Of a stretch of 64,000 nucleotides of DNA, positions 43,884 through 52,496 are shown in pieces. Location of the stretch: contig NZ_AP024745.1 of assembly GCF_019704555.1 (NCBI RefSeq), positions 5,712,501-5,776,500 on the forward strand, given 5' to 3'. Under the pieces are notes generated by a model, which was not told the origin of the DNA, made no database searches, and saw only the letters and a list, made by a program, of their open reading frames with translations. The translations under genes were made by a program, and so were the position numbers. Each line of letters opens with the position of its first letter. Within the stretch, counting starts at the first letter, position 1. This stretch comes from Actinoplanes sp. L3-i22 (GTDB lineage Bacteria; Actinomycetota; Actinomycetes; Mycobacteriales; Micromonosporaceae).

Positions 43884-44621
43884 GTGCAGCAGACGGAATC
43901 CGAGGGAGCACGGATCGCGGCGGTCGACAGCTACGGGCTGGTCGGCGCATCCCGTCCGGAGCTTCTCGATGGCCTCACCCGCATCGCCACGTCCGTTTTC
44001 GATACGCCGATGGCGTCGGTCACCCTGGTGCACCGGGAGCGGCAGTGGTTCGCCGGCAGCACCGGGCTCACCGAGCCGGGCACCAGCCGGGCCGCCTCGT
44101 TCTCGGCCCGGCTGATCGACGATCCGCAGCCCCTGGTCGTCGCGGACACCCGGGACGACCCGCTCTACCGGGACCTGCCGCACGTGATCCAGAATCCGCC
44201 GATCCGCTTCTACGCCGGCGTCCCGCTGATCGACCCGAGCGGGCACGTGCTGGGTACCGTGGCCGTTTTCGACCACGTGCCGCGGCTGGTCAACCGGACC
44301 CGGATGCGGATGCTGCAGGACGTCAGCGCGCAGGCCACGGCGTACCTGCAGGCGCGGCGCAACGAGCAGATCCTGAGCACCCTGCGCACCGGCCTCGACC
44401 GGCTGCGCTGCCAGGAGGACGACGTGGTCGCCGCGGTCTCGCACGAGCTGCGCACCCCGGTCGCCACCATGCTCGGCTATGTCGAGATGCTCGCCGAACT
44501 GCCCGATCTGGCCCAGCACCGCGACGTCCTGGAGCCGCTCGGCCGGGCCGGCCAGCAGCTCGTCCACACCCTGGAGCGGATCCTCGGCATCATTCTCCCG
44601 ACCGCTTCCGATCGGCATTGA
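43884..44621 (+). CDS. GAF-HisKA protein lacking the kinase ATPase domain
   Basis: A 245-residue protein with a GAF domain at about residues 15-155 (LTRIATSVFDTPMASVTLVHRERQWF, VADTRDDPLYRDLPHVI) and a HisKA dimerisation domain with the H-box VAAVSHELRTPVATMLGYVEML (residues about 180-200). It stops after the second HisKA helix; no HATPase_c domain follows in any frame before the next gene. It may be a truncated kinase or a phosphotransfer/sensor module. GTG start at 43884. A short dispersed repeat begins just after the stop. Confidence 0.8.
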   Translation: MQQTESEGARIAAVDSYGLVGASRPELLDGLTRIATSVFDTPMASVTLVHRERQWFAGSTGLTEPGTSRAASFSARLIDDPQPLVVADTRDDPLYRDLPHVIQNPPIRFYAGVPLIDPSGHVLGTVAVFDHVPRLVNRTRMRMLQDVSAQATAYLQARRNEQILSTLRTGLDRLRCQEDDVVAAVSHELRTPVATMLGYVEMLAELPDLAQHRDVLEPLGRAGQQLVHTLERILGIILPTASDRH

Positions 44622-44623
44622 AA

Positions 44624-44660
44624 GATCAAAACCGCGACTTGGGTACGGCGTGAGCACCGC
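44624..44660 (+). repeat. Short dispersed repeat, copy 2
   Basis: Contains ATCAAAACC and the 20-mer GGGTACGGCGTGAGCACCGC (44641-44660), identical to the minus-strand copy at 22051-22032. It begins 2 bases after a stop codon, like copy 1. Confidence 0.6.
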
Positions 44661-44691
44661 CACCCGGGACGATGTCCGGGCGGTCCGCGCG

Positions 44692-44714
44692 ACGAACGTT
44701 AAAGAAACGTTCGT
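44692..44714. promoter_or_regulatory. Perfect operator of the LuxR-type gene
   Basis: ACGAACGTT (44692-44700), aaaga, AACGTTCGT (44706-44714): a perfect 9-bp inverted repeat. TATGGT at 44714-44719 is a candidate -10 box 6 bases before the GTG at 44726, so binding would block a leaderless promoter. Confidence 0.65.
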
Positions 44715-44725
44715 ATGGTGTCCGC

Positions 44726-45673
44726 GTGACAGATCGGGTGGATTTTCTGCCGGCCGCCGAGCAGCAGGCCTACCGGCTGCTGCTGCGGATGGCCGGAGCC
44801 CGCGCCGACGACCTCGCCGCCCAGGCCGGCATCGAGGTCGGCGCGGCCGGCGCGCTCCTGGAGGCGCTGCGGGACAAGGGGCTGGCCACCGGCGGCCCGC
44901 CGTACGACGCGCTGCCCCCGGACGTCGCGCTCGGCGAGGTGCTGCTCCGCGAGCAGCAGAACCTGGAGGCGGCCCGCCGCACGGTGGCCTCGCTGAGCGA
45001 GGAGTACCGGACCACCGCCCGCCGGCGCAGCGCCGACCACCTGGTCGAGATCGTGGTCGGGGTGACCGGGCTGCGCCAGCGGCTGCGCGAGATGCAGGAC
45101 TCGGCCCGCGAGGAGATCCTCTGGTTCTGCCGGGCGAACCCGATCGCGATGCAGGGCCCGGAGAACGCCGAGGAGACGCCGGCCCTGACCCGCGGCGTCC
45201 GCTACCGGGCGATCTACGAGCGGGAGCTGCTGGAGAAGCCGGGAGAGTTGGCCAGCATCGTCGACGCGATCAGGCTGGGTGAGCAGTCCCGAACCCTGCC
45301 CACCCTGCCCGTGCGCCTGGCCATCGCGGACCGGACGATGGCGATCTGCCCGCTGGTGCCGGACGCGGTCCGCGGCGTCGGCGAGCCGACCGCCGCGGTG
45401 ATCCGCTCCAGCGAGCTGCTCGACGCGCTGATCGCGCTCTTCGAGAGCTACTGGGAGCGGGCCACCCCGCTGTTCCCCGACGGCGGCGCCGAGGAGCCCG
45501 ACCGGTTGCTGTTGTCGCTGGTCGTGGCCGGCATGCCGGACAAGTCGATCGCCACCCAGCTGGGCGTGAGCAAACGGACCGTGCAGCGCAGGCTCGACCG
45601 GTTGATGGCCGTGGCGGGGGTGGACAGCCGGGCCGGCCTGGCCTTCCAGGCGGCCAGGCGCGGCTGGCTGTAG
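44726..45673 (+). CDS. LuxR/TrmB-type transcriptional regulator
   Basis: A 315-residue regulator. The N-terminus (QQAYRLLLRMAGARADDLAAQAGIEVGAAGALLEALRDKGLA) is a TrmB-like winged helix. The middle has DSAREEILWFCRANPIAM. The C-terminus is a LuxR-type helix-turn-helix (DRLLLSLVVAGMPDKSIATQLGVSKRTVQRRLDRLMAVAGVDSRAGLAFQA). GTG start at 44726 lies directly after a perfect operator, indicating autoregulation. Proteins of this layout often sit beside secreted subtilases, as here with the convergent protease gene, which may be its target. Confidence 0.85.
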   Translation: MTDRVDFLPAAEQQAYRLLLRMAGARADDLAAQAGIEVGAAGALLEALRDKGLATGGPPYDALPPDVALGEVLLREQQNLEAARRTVASLSEEYRTTARRRSADHLVEIVVGVTGLRQRLREMQDSAREEILWFCRANPIAMQGPENAEETPALTRGVRYRAIYERELLEKPGELASIVDAIRLGEQSRTLPTLPVRLAIADRTMAICPLVPDAVRGVGEPTAAVIRSSELLDALIALFESYWERATPLFPDGGAEEPDRLLLSLVVAGMPDKSIATQLGVSKRTVQRRLDRLMAVAGVDSRAGLAFQAARRGWL

Positions 45674-45689
45674 TCCCCGTCGAACGGCG

Positions 45690-48600
45690 TCATGCTCGTC
45701 CGTAGGCGCGCAGCACGGTCTGCTCGACCGTGTTCCCGGCCCGGTCGGTGGCGGTGACCCGCAGCGACACCGTGCCCCGCGCGGCCGGTACCGCGAACCG
45801 GCCGCCGACCCCGTACGTCGTCCGCCAGGTCTTTCCCTCGTCGAAGGAGAGCGAGACGGTCACCTTGCGGGCGCCGGGAACCGTGACGCCGAGCAGGTGG
45901 GCGCGGGTCGTGGCGGTGCCGCTCAGCGAGACCGGCGCCGCGTACCCGACCTGCAGCAGCGGCAGGGTCCCGGGCTGCGCCGACCGGAACGTCCACTCGG
46001 TGCTGGTCGAGCGGGCGTACTGCCACTCGTCCCCGGCGCGTGCCGTGGTCAGCGCGAGCCGGTAGGTCGCGGCCCCGGCCGGAACCGGGAGGTCCCGCCA
46101 GGCGTCCCGGGTCTCGCTGATCAGCGTGCCGTCCCGGTAGAGCCGCGCGCTCGACTGGTCCGCCTCGTCGATGGTGAAGTGCTTGTCGCTCGCGTCGACG
46201 AAGTCGGCCACCCGCAGGTTCAGCACGTCCCCGGTGCGCTTGTTGACGTAGCCGGCCGGGGTCGCCGGGCGGACCACCGGCGCGGCCCACGTCTCGGTGG
46301 CCGCCCCGGCCCGCGGGTAGGAGCGCGGCTGCTCGGCGAAGCCGGTGTCCAGGGCCGAGTCAAGGTCGCTCCACGGGTAGTCCTGGTGGACGTGGTGCTG
46401 CCAGACACTGTCCCCGGCGGAGACCCATTCCTCGCGTACGGACGGTGTCCCCGCCGCCCGCTGCCGGTCGTTCCACGCGAAGTCCTGCCACGGGCGCCAG
46501 CCGAACCGCTGCTCGCGCACCCAGGCCAGCCCGCCGTTGTCCGCGTACCGGCTGGTGACCTTGTACGAGTTGGCCGCGGTCACCCGGTGGACGATCTGAG
46601 CGGGGACCCGGCCGGTGGAGACCTGGATGACGTCGTACAGATAAGGGCTGTCGGGTGTCATCGTCAGGTCGAGGGTCTTCGCCTTGGCCAGCACCTTCGT
46701 CCCGTAGTCGTGGGAGATGAGCAGCGCCGGGATCGGCAGGCGGTCCGCGGCCGCGATCGACGGATCCCAGGTGCTCCAGGCGGCCGAGTCCGGCCCCCGC
46801 ATCAGCAGGACCAGGGCGGCCCCGGCGTCGGCGGCGCGCTGCACGGCCTCGTACTCGTCGCCGTCGACCGGGACCACGACGGCCCGGCCCTTCGCCGCGG
46901 GGGACAGGGAGTAGTGCCTGGTCCCGGTGAAGACCGGGGTGCTCGGCATCGGCCGCAGGTCGTAGGTGCCGGCGCCGGGGAAGACCGCCCGGGCGAACGG
47001 CGCCACCAGCTGCCACCGCGACGAGAACTCGTAGACGCCCTTGCGCAGCGGCGCGGTCGGCGTGACGTTGACCTTCTCGGTCGCGCTGAAGTCCATGAAC
47101 CCGTTGTCGATCTGCCGCCCGGTCCCGGTGACCCGGTGCACGTAGTAGCTGAGCACCGCCTGCTGCTGCGCCGGCCGCGGCGTCCCGATCACGATCGGCT
47201 TGGCCTTGCGGGCGTCCAGCACGACCGTCATGTCCCGGTCGATGTGCAGCTCCGGGATGGTGACCAGGGCGTCCTCGGGGTGCAGCCCGGTGCCGACCGC
47301 CAGGGTGGCGTCGACCAGATAGTCGCCCTCGGCCACGTCGACCCAGCCGGCCTCGCCGCTCTCCAGGTAGCCCAGCGCGTCGAAGCGCCGGTCGTCGCCG
47401 AACATCTGGAACACCGGCACCGCGGTCGGCTTGCCGTCCTGGCCGAGCGCGGTGAACGTGACCTTGTGGTGCGGCGGGTCGATGGTGCCGCCGAGCGCGG
47501 TGGTGACCAGCACGCCGTTCGGGCCGGTCGCGGTCAGCCAGCCGCCGAGCACGCCCTTGGTGGGGCCGGCGCGGTCCAGGGTGAGCGGCACGGCGGCGGT
47601 TCCGCCGGCCGGCACCGTCACGGTCGCCGGGGCGGTCACGTCCGGCATGCTCGCCTTGAGGGTCAGCGTGACCGCGGTCGTCCCGGCGTTGGCGTAGGTC
47701 ACCGTCCGGCTGCTCTTGTCCAGGCCGAAATCGGCCACGCCGGTGCCGGTCACGGTCTGCGTGGTGGCCCGGGTCAGGTCGACACGGCCGGTGCCCTGGC
47801 CGTACACAGTCGTGTTTTGAATGTTGGTCTTTGCCGTGCTGACCAGGGCATCCTTGAGCTTGGCGCCGGGCCAGTCGGGGTGTTGCTGGGCGAGGATCGC
47901 GGCGGCGCCGGCCACGTGCGGCGTGGCCATCGAGGTGCCGGAAGCGGTCGTGTACCGGTCGTCGACCGGGGTGCCCATGGTGGTGCCGGCGGCCCGGGCC
48001 GCGACGATCCCGACGCCCGGCGCGGTGATCTCCGGCTTGAGGCCCTGGTCGCCCAGGCGCGGCCCGCGGCTGGAGAACTCGGCCAGCAGGTCGTCGTGGT
48101 CGACCGCCCCGACGGTCAGCGCCGCGCTCGCCGCGCCCGGCGTGCCGACGGTGTAGTCGCCGCCCTCGTTGCCGGCCGCGACCACGAACAGCGCGCCGCC
48201 CCCGCTGAGCTCGTCGACGGCCTCGCTCATCGGGTCGGTGCCGTCGGTCGCGTCCCCGCCGAGACTCATATTGATCACCTTGGCGCCGCTGTCGACGGCC
48301 CACTGCATGCCCGCGATGATCCCCGACTCGTAGCCGGTCCCGGAGTCGTCGAGCACCTTGCCGACCAGCAGTTTCGCCCCGGGCGCGACGCCCTTCGCGC
48401 CGGCCGCGATCGACGCCACGTGGGTGCCGTGCCCGAAGTGGTCGACGGTGTTCCCGCTGCCGCTGAAGTCCTCGGCCGCGGCGACCCGGCCGGCCAGGTC
48501 CGGGTGGGTCGCGTCGATGCCGGTGTCCAGCACGGCGACCGTGACGCCGGTCCCGGTCAGCCCGGCCCGCCAGGCGGCCGGCGCGCCGATCTGCTCGACG

Positions 48601-49187
48601 TTCGGGTCGGCGGCCGCCTTGACCTTGCCGTCCAGCCAGATCCTGGCCGGCGCGGCGGCCTTCCGGGCGCTCTTCTGGCTCCGCCAGAAGGACGACAACG
48701 AGAGCTTGTCGGCACGCACGGCCACGGCCCCGAGGCTCGGCAGGGCGGTGGTCCGGCTCGCCTCGAGGGTACGGAGGGAGCCGGCCGCCGTGCCGTTCTG
48801 GACGATGAGCGGGAGGGCCGGGCTCTCGGCGTCCCCGTAGCCCTGGGCGAGCAGATGCTCCACGTCGAACAGCTCGGCGTCGACCTGACCGCTCTTGATC
48901 AGCGGCACCGCGTCCAGCGGCAGCACCTGCAGCCCGTTCCCGGCCTCGGTCGTGCGGAACGCGGCGTGCTCGCGCCCCGCCGCCGGCCGCACGGTCGCCG
49001 CGTACCGCCCGTCACCCGCCGGGGCGAGCGTGACCACGTCCCCGGTGATCAGCGTGATCGCCCGCGCCGCCCCCGCCGCCGACCCGCTCGGCGCCGCCAG
49101 GACGGGCCCGGCCGGTAGGCCGACCCCCGCCCCGGCTCCGATCAGGACGCCGACCAGCACTCCCGCGGTTCTGCCTCTTCGTCGCAC
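45690..49187 (-). CDS. Secreted S8 family serine peptidase (subtilase)
   Basis: A 1,165-residue exported protease. It has a signal peptide (RTAGVLVGVLIGAGAGVGLPAGPVLAA), a propeptide region to about residue 195, then the subtilisin domain with catalytic D221 (VAVLDTGID), H253 (GHGTHVAS) and S419 (SGTSMATPHVAG). About 700 residues follow, including a protease-associated-like segment and beta-sandwich domains near the end (SVSLSFDEGKTWRTTYG). Large actinomycete subtilases degrade proteins outside the cell. ATG 49187. The divergent-type LuxR regulator lies convergent at its 3' end, 16 bases apart. Confidence 0.93.
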   Translation of the reverse strand: MRRRGRTAGVLVGVLIGAGAGVGLPAGPVLAAPSGSAAGAARAITLITGDVVTLAPAGDGRYAATVRPAAGREHAAFRTTEAGNGLQVLPLDAVPLIKSGQVDAELFDVEHLLAQGYGDAESPALPLIVQNGTAAGSLRTLEASRTTALPSLGAVAVRADKLSLSSFWRSQKSARKAAAPARIWLDGKVKAAADPNVEQIGAPAAWRAGLTGTGVTVAVLDTGIDATHPDLAGRVAAAEDFSGSGNTVDHFGHGTHVASIAAGAKGVAPGAKLLVGKVLDDSGTGYESGIIAGMQWAVDSGAKVINMSLGGDATDGTDPMSEAVDELSGGGALFVVAAGNEGGDYTVGTPGAASAALTVGAVDHDDLLAEFSSRGPRLGDQGLKPEITAPGVGIVAARAAGTTMGTPVDDRYTTASGTSMATPHVAGAAAILAQQHPDWPGAKLKDALVSTAKTNIQNTTVYGQGTGRVDLTRATTQTVTGTGVADFGLDKSSRTVTYANAGTTAVTLTLKASMPDVTAPATVTVPAGGTAAVPLTLDRAGPTKGVLGGWLTATGPNGVLVTTALGGTIDPPHHKVTFTALGQDGKPTAVPVFQMFGDDRRFDALGYLESGEAGWVDVAEGDYLVDATLAVGTGLHPEDALVTIPELHIDRDMTVVLDARKAKPIVIGTPRPAQQQAVLSYYVHRVTGTGRQIDNGFMDFSATEKVNVTPTAPLRKGVYEFSSRWQLVAPFARAVFPGAGTYDLRPMPSTPVFTGTRHYSLSPAAKGRAVVVPVDGDEYEAVQRAADAGAALVLLMRGPDSAAWSTWDPSIAAADRLPIPALLISHDYGTKVLAKAKTLDLTMTPDSPYLYDVIQVSTGRVPAQIVHRVTAANSYKVTSRYADNGGLAWVREQRFGWRPWQDFAWNDRQRAAGTPSVREEWVSAGDSVWQHHVHQDYPWSDLDSALDTGFAEQPRSYPRAGAATETWAAPVVRPATPAGYVNKRTGDVLNLRVADFVDASDKHFTIDEADQSSARLYRDGTLISETRDAWRDLPVPAGAATYRLALTTARAGDEWQYARSTSTEWTFRSAQPGTLPLLQVGYAAPVSLSGTATTRAHLLGVTVPGARKVTVSLSFDEGKTWRTTYGVGGRFAVPAARGTVSLRVTATDRAGNTVEQTVLRAYGRA

Positions 49188-49320
49188 GGCCGTCTCCCTC
49201 GCGTAACCGGCGCCCCACGTGATGGTGGGACGTCGACACGCATTTTCAAGACCACCGATACGTCCGGGCCAGATCCGAGCCCTGCCCTACCCACGCCATG
49301 GCACGATGTGGACAGCCGGC

Positions 49321-50082
49321 TCACCGCAGATGGGACGCTCCGTTGAGGTCGAGGACCGCTCCCGACGACCAGGCCGCCTCCGGGGAGGCCAGGTGCAGGA
49401 CCGCGGCCGCGACCTCCTCCGGCGTGCCGACCCGGCCGAACGGGCTCTGCGCGGAGATCGCCGCCCCGCCCGGGCCGTCGAGTTTGGCGTGCTGACGCTC
49501 CGAGCTGATGAAGCCGGGCGCCACCGACGTCACCGCGATGCCGTGCGGCGCCAGGGCGACGGCCATCGACTGGCCGAACGCGTGCAGGGCCGCCTTCGCC
49601 GCGCCGTACGCCGGATAGTCCGGCTCACCGCGGAACGCGCCGCGCGAGCCGACGTTCACGATGCTGCCGGTGGCGCCGCGCCCGATCAGGTGGTTGGCGA
49701 CGTGGTAGGTGACGTTCGCCGCGCCGAGCAGGTCGACGTCGATCATCCGCCGCCAGGTGCGCTGCCAGTCGGCATACCCGACGGTGTCGATCGCGTGCAC
49801 GTTGCCCGGGCCGGGCGCGACCGCCGCGTTGTTGACCAGCACGTCGACGCCGCCGAGCCCCTCGATCGCGGCCTCGGCGAGTTCCTGCGCGGCGGCCGGG
49901 TCGCCGAGATCCCCGCCGATCAGGACGTGCCCGGCGCCGGCCAGCCCGCACAGCGTCTCCTCGGCGTCGGCGCGACCGCTCCCGTAGTGCACGGCGACCC
50001 GGTCGCCCCGCGCGGCGAAAGCGGTCGCGACCGCCCGCCCGATGCCCCGGGACGCGCCCGTGACCAGCACTCCTCGACTCAT
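49321..50082 (-). CDS. SDR-family oxidoreductase
   Basis: A 253-residue short-chain dehydrogenase/reductase. It has the NAD(P)-binding TGASRGIGRAVATAFAARG, NNAA, the catalytic Ser in VNVGSRGAF and YxxxK (YPAYGAAKAALH), and the closing VAPGFISSERQHAKLDG. Most like 3-oxoacyl reductase-type SDRs; substrate not predictable. It overlaps the upstream TetR gene by ATGA, so repressor and enzyme are co-expressed, and with the second TetR gene form a three-gene minus-strand unit. Confidence 0.9.
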   Translation of the reverse strand: MSRGVLVTGASRGIGRAVATAFAARGDRVAVHYGSGRADAEETLCGLAGAGHVLIGGDLGDPAAAQELAEAAIEGLGGVDVLVNNAAVAPGPGNVHAIDTVGYADWQRTWRRMIDVDLLGAANVTYHVANHLIGRGATGSIVNVGSRGAFRGEPDYPAYGAAKAALHAFGQSMAVALAPHGIAVTSVAPGFISSERQHAKLDGPGGAAISAQSPFGRVGTPEEVAAAVLHLASPEAAWSSGAVLDLNGASHLR

Positions 50083-50678
50083 GATCGCTGACTCTGCAGA
50101 GCGAGGAGCGCCCCGTCAAGCGCCGCCTCCAACGGCTCGACGGCATCCCGCATCTGCATCACGAGCAGCCCGCCCTGCAGGGCGGCGAACACCATCATCG
50201 CGAGATGTTCCGGGTCCGCTTCCGGCTTGATCAGGCGCTTCGCGCGCATTTTCCGTACGCCGGCAGCAAGGTGATCCAGCCAGCGGTCGGCGTGCGCCGC
50301 CACCGTCGCGGCCAGTGCCGGATCGGTCGGGGTCAGCTCGTTGACCAGGGCGCCGATCGAGCAGTGCAGGTGGGTGAGGGTGCGGTAGTGCGCGACGACC
50401 GCGTCCCGCCAGCCGTGCCAGGACTCCCAGCTGTCCAGGTGGTCGAGCCAGGGGCGTTGCGCCTGCTCGACGCGGGCGCTCTGGAACTCGGCGATCGCCG
50501 CGACCAGATCCCGTTTGCCGTCCGGGAAGTAGTGGAAGAGCTGGCTCTTGCTGGTGGCGGTGCCGGCCCGGATCTCGTCGAGGGTCATGCCGCCGACGCC
50601 GCGCTCCAGGATCAGGTCGGTCGCCGCCCGTACGATGCGGTCCCGCGTAGCGGCGCCCTTGGGGGTCAACCCGGCCAT
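50079..50678 (-). CDS. TetR-family repressor
   Basis: A 199-residue regulator: KGAATRDRIVRAATDLILERGVGGMTLDEIRAGTATSKSQLFHYFPDGKRDLVAAI helix-turn-helix (residues about 6-62) and a helical C-terminal domain (YRTLTHLHCSIGALVNELTPTDPALA). It shares about the same layout and TSKSQLFHYFP/TSKGQLFHYFP recognition helix with the neighbour at 50680, suggesting a tandem duplication. One base separates it from the upstream TetR stop (TGAgATG). The ATGA overlap with the SDR gene couples it downstream. Confidence 0.9.
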   Translation of the reverse strand: MAGLTPKGAATRDRIVRAATDLILERGVGGMTLDEIRAGTATSKSQLFHYFPDGKRDLVAAIAEFQSARVEQAQRPWLDHLDSWESWHGWRDAVVAHYRTLTHLHCSIGALVNELTPTDPALAATVAAHADRWLDHLAAGVRKMRAKRLIKPEADPEHLAMMVFAALQGGLLVMQMRDAVEPLEAALDGALLALQSQRS

Positions 50679-50679
50679 C

Positions 50680-51270
50680 TCAGCACCTCGCCGGGGCGGG
50701 GGCCCGGAGCGCGGCCAGGCCCATGTCGAGCGCGGCCTCCAGGTGGACGGCGCTGCCGGTGGCCATCAGCACCGCGACACCGCCCTGGACGCCGGCGACC
50801 AGGGCGGCGGCGGCCCGGTCGGCGTCCGGCCCGGGGTCCATGTCGCCGGCCGCCTGCATGTGCCGGATGCCGGCGGCGAGGTCGGCCTGCCGGGTGGCGA
50901 TCAGGCCGGCGATCAGCGCCCGCGCGCCGGGGCTGTTCCGGCCGGGCTGGGCGGCCAGGTCGCTGAGCACGCAGCGCTGCCCGGAGCCGCGATAGTGCTC
51001 GACCACCCGGTCCCGCCAGGTGATCCAGGCCGGCCAGGTGGTGAGACCGCTGCTCGGTGGCCGGCGGGCCGCCTCGGCCTCGGCGACGGCGTGCAGCAGC
51101 TCGTCGCGACCGCCGGGGAAGTAGTGGAAGAGCTGGCCCTTGCTGGTGCGGGTGCGCAGCAGCACGTCCTCCAGCTTCAGCCCGGTGACGCCGTGCTCGC
51201 GGACCTCGGCGGCGGCGCCGGCCACGATCCGCTGCCGGGTCTCGGCGCCCTTGCGGGTCAGCTTCTGCAT
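50680..51270 (-). CDS. TetR-family repressor
   Basis: A 196-residue regulator with helix-turn-helix [59 protein letters not shown] 51270 follows GGGGGAG. It is divergent from the aldo/keto reductase at 51401 and the 130-base gap contains three repeated operator-like sites. It is the first gene of the TetR-TetR-SDR unit and the best candidate to bind those sites. Confidence 0.9.
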   Translation of the reverse strand: MQKLTRKGAETRQRIVAGAAAEVREHGVTGLKLEDVLLRTRTSKGQLFHYFPGGRDELLHAVAEAEAARRPPSSGLTTWPAWITWRDRVVEHYRGSGQRCVLSDLAAQPGRNSPGARALIAGLIATRQADLAAGIRHMQAAGDMDPGPDADRAAAALVAGVQGGVAVLMATGSAVHLEAALDMGLAALRAPAPARC

Positions 51271-51286
51271 GATCTCCCCCAAAGTC

Positions 51287-51380
51287 TGGACTGCGGGGTC
51301 CACGTTACCTCGGCTACCACCTCAGGTTCTGGACTGGCAGGTCTATTTTTCGCGGCCCAAAGTGTGGAGCACGCAGTCCA
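51287..51380. promoter_or_regulatory. Three repeated TetR-type operators
   Basis: TGGACTGCGGGGTCCA (51287-51302), TGGACTGGCAGGTCTA (51330-51345) and TGGAGCACGCAGTCCA (51365-51380) share the pattern TGGA-N8-TCCA (second site ends TCTA). They lie between the divergent TetR and aldo/keto reductase starts, one next to each gene and one between. Confidence 0.65.
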
Positions 51381-51400
51381 GAGATCGTTGGGGGAACACC

Positions 51401-52483
51401 ATGAACGACTACTACCTGCTCGGCCGGTCCGGCCTCCGGGTGAGCCGGCTCGCGCTGGGCACGATGAACTTCGGCGTCGACGGCTTCCACGCGGCCTACG
51501 GAAAGACCGAGGAGGAGGCCGAGCCGATCTTCCGGCGGTACGTGGAGTCCGGCGGCAACTTCATCGACACCGCCGACTTCTACACCGCGGGGGAGAGCGA
51601 GCGCATCCTCGGCCGGCTGATCGCCGCCGCGGGCAACCGTGAGCGCCTGGTCCTGACCAGCAAGTTCACCAACACCGTCGACCCGGCCGACCCGAACGCC
51701 AGCGGCAACGGGCGCAAGCACATGATCCGCGCGCTGGAGGCCTCGCTGCGCCGCCTCGGCACCGACTACCTGGACCTGTACCTGCTGCACACCTGGGACC
51801 GGATCACCCCGGTCGAGGAGGTCGTGCGAACCTTCGACGACCTGGTCAAGGCCGGCAAGATCCGGTATGCCGGGCTGTCCGACGTGCCGGCCTGGTACGC
51901 GGCCCGGGCGCAGAGCTACGCCGAGGCGCACGGTTTGACCCCGATGGTCACCGTGCAGCTGCCGTACTCGCTGGTCGCCCGGGGCATCGAGCCGGAGTTC
52001 GCACCGATGGCGCAGACCCTGGGGATCGGCCTGACCGCGTGGAGCCCGCTCGGCGGCGGCCTGCTGTCCGGCAAGTACCGGCCCGCCGGCGCCGGCGTGA
52101 CCGGCGACGGCCGGCTCAGCAACCCGGCCTCCGGCGCGCCGATCACCGACGGGCACTGGAAGGTGATCGATGCACTGGCGGGCATCGCCGCGGAGATCGG
52201 CAAGCCGATGGCGCAGGTCGCGCTGAACTGGGCGAGCACCCAGCCGGCGATCTCCGCGCTGGTGATCGGCGCGAGCAGCGCCGAGCAGCTGGAGAAGAAC
52301 CTGGCCGCCCTGGACTTCGAGATCCCGGCCGACGCGCGCCGCCGCCTCGACGAGGCCAGCGCGCCGGAGGTCCCGGGGCTGTACTCGATGTTCACCCCGC
52401 GATACCAGTCGTGGGTGGTCAGCCCCGGCCTCAAGATCGGCGACAAGCCACCGACCTTCACCACCCCCGTCCTCAACGGCTGA
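51401..52483 (+). CDS. Aldo/keto reductase
   Basis: A 360-residue NADPH-dependent reductase of the AKR fold. LGRSGLRVSRLALGTMNFG opens the barrel; NFIDTADFYTAGESERILGR carries the catalytic Asp and Tyr, KFTN the Lys, and YLLHTWDRITPVEE the His. The C-terminal VALNWASTQPAISALVIGASSAEQLEKNL is the cofactor segment. It probably reduces aldehydes or ketones. Three TetR-type operators upstream indicate induction through the divergent repressor. ATG 51401 with GGGGGAAC upstream. Confidence 0.93.
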   Translation: MNDYYLLGRSGLRVSRLALGTMNFGVDGFHAAYGKTEEEAEPIFRRYVESGGNFIDTADFYTAGESERILGRLIAAAGNRERLVLTSKFTNTVDPADPNASGNGRKHMIRALEASLRRLGTDYLDLYLLHTWDRITPVEEVVRTFDDLVKAGKIRYAGLSDVPAWYAARAQSYAEAHGLTPMVTVQLPYSLVARGIEPEFAPMAQTLGIGLTAWSPLGGGLLSGKYRPAGAGVTGDGRLSNPASGAPITDGHWKVIDALAGIAAEIGKPMAQVALNWASTQPAISALVIGASSAEQLEKNLAALDFEIPADARRRLDEASAPEVPGLYSMFTPRYQSWVVSPGLKIGDKPPTFTTPVLNG

Positions 52484-52496
52484 ACCCGGCGCCGGG

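Noticed and set aside
43785..44663. N-terminal extension of the NhaA-DsbA frame to 44663
   Set aside because: It is antisense to the GAF-HisKA gene and low in complexity; NhaA homology begins shortly after GTG 43778.
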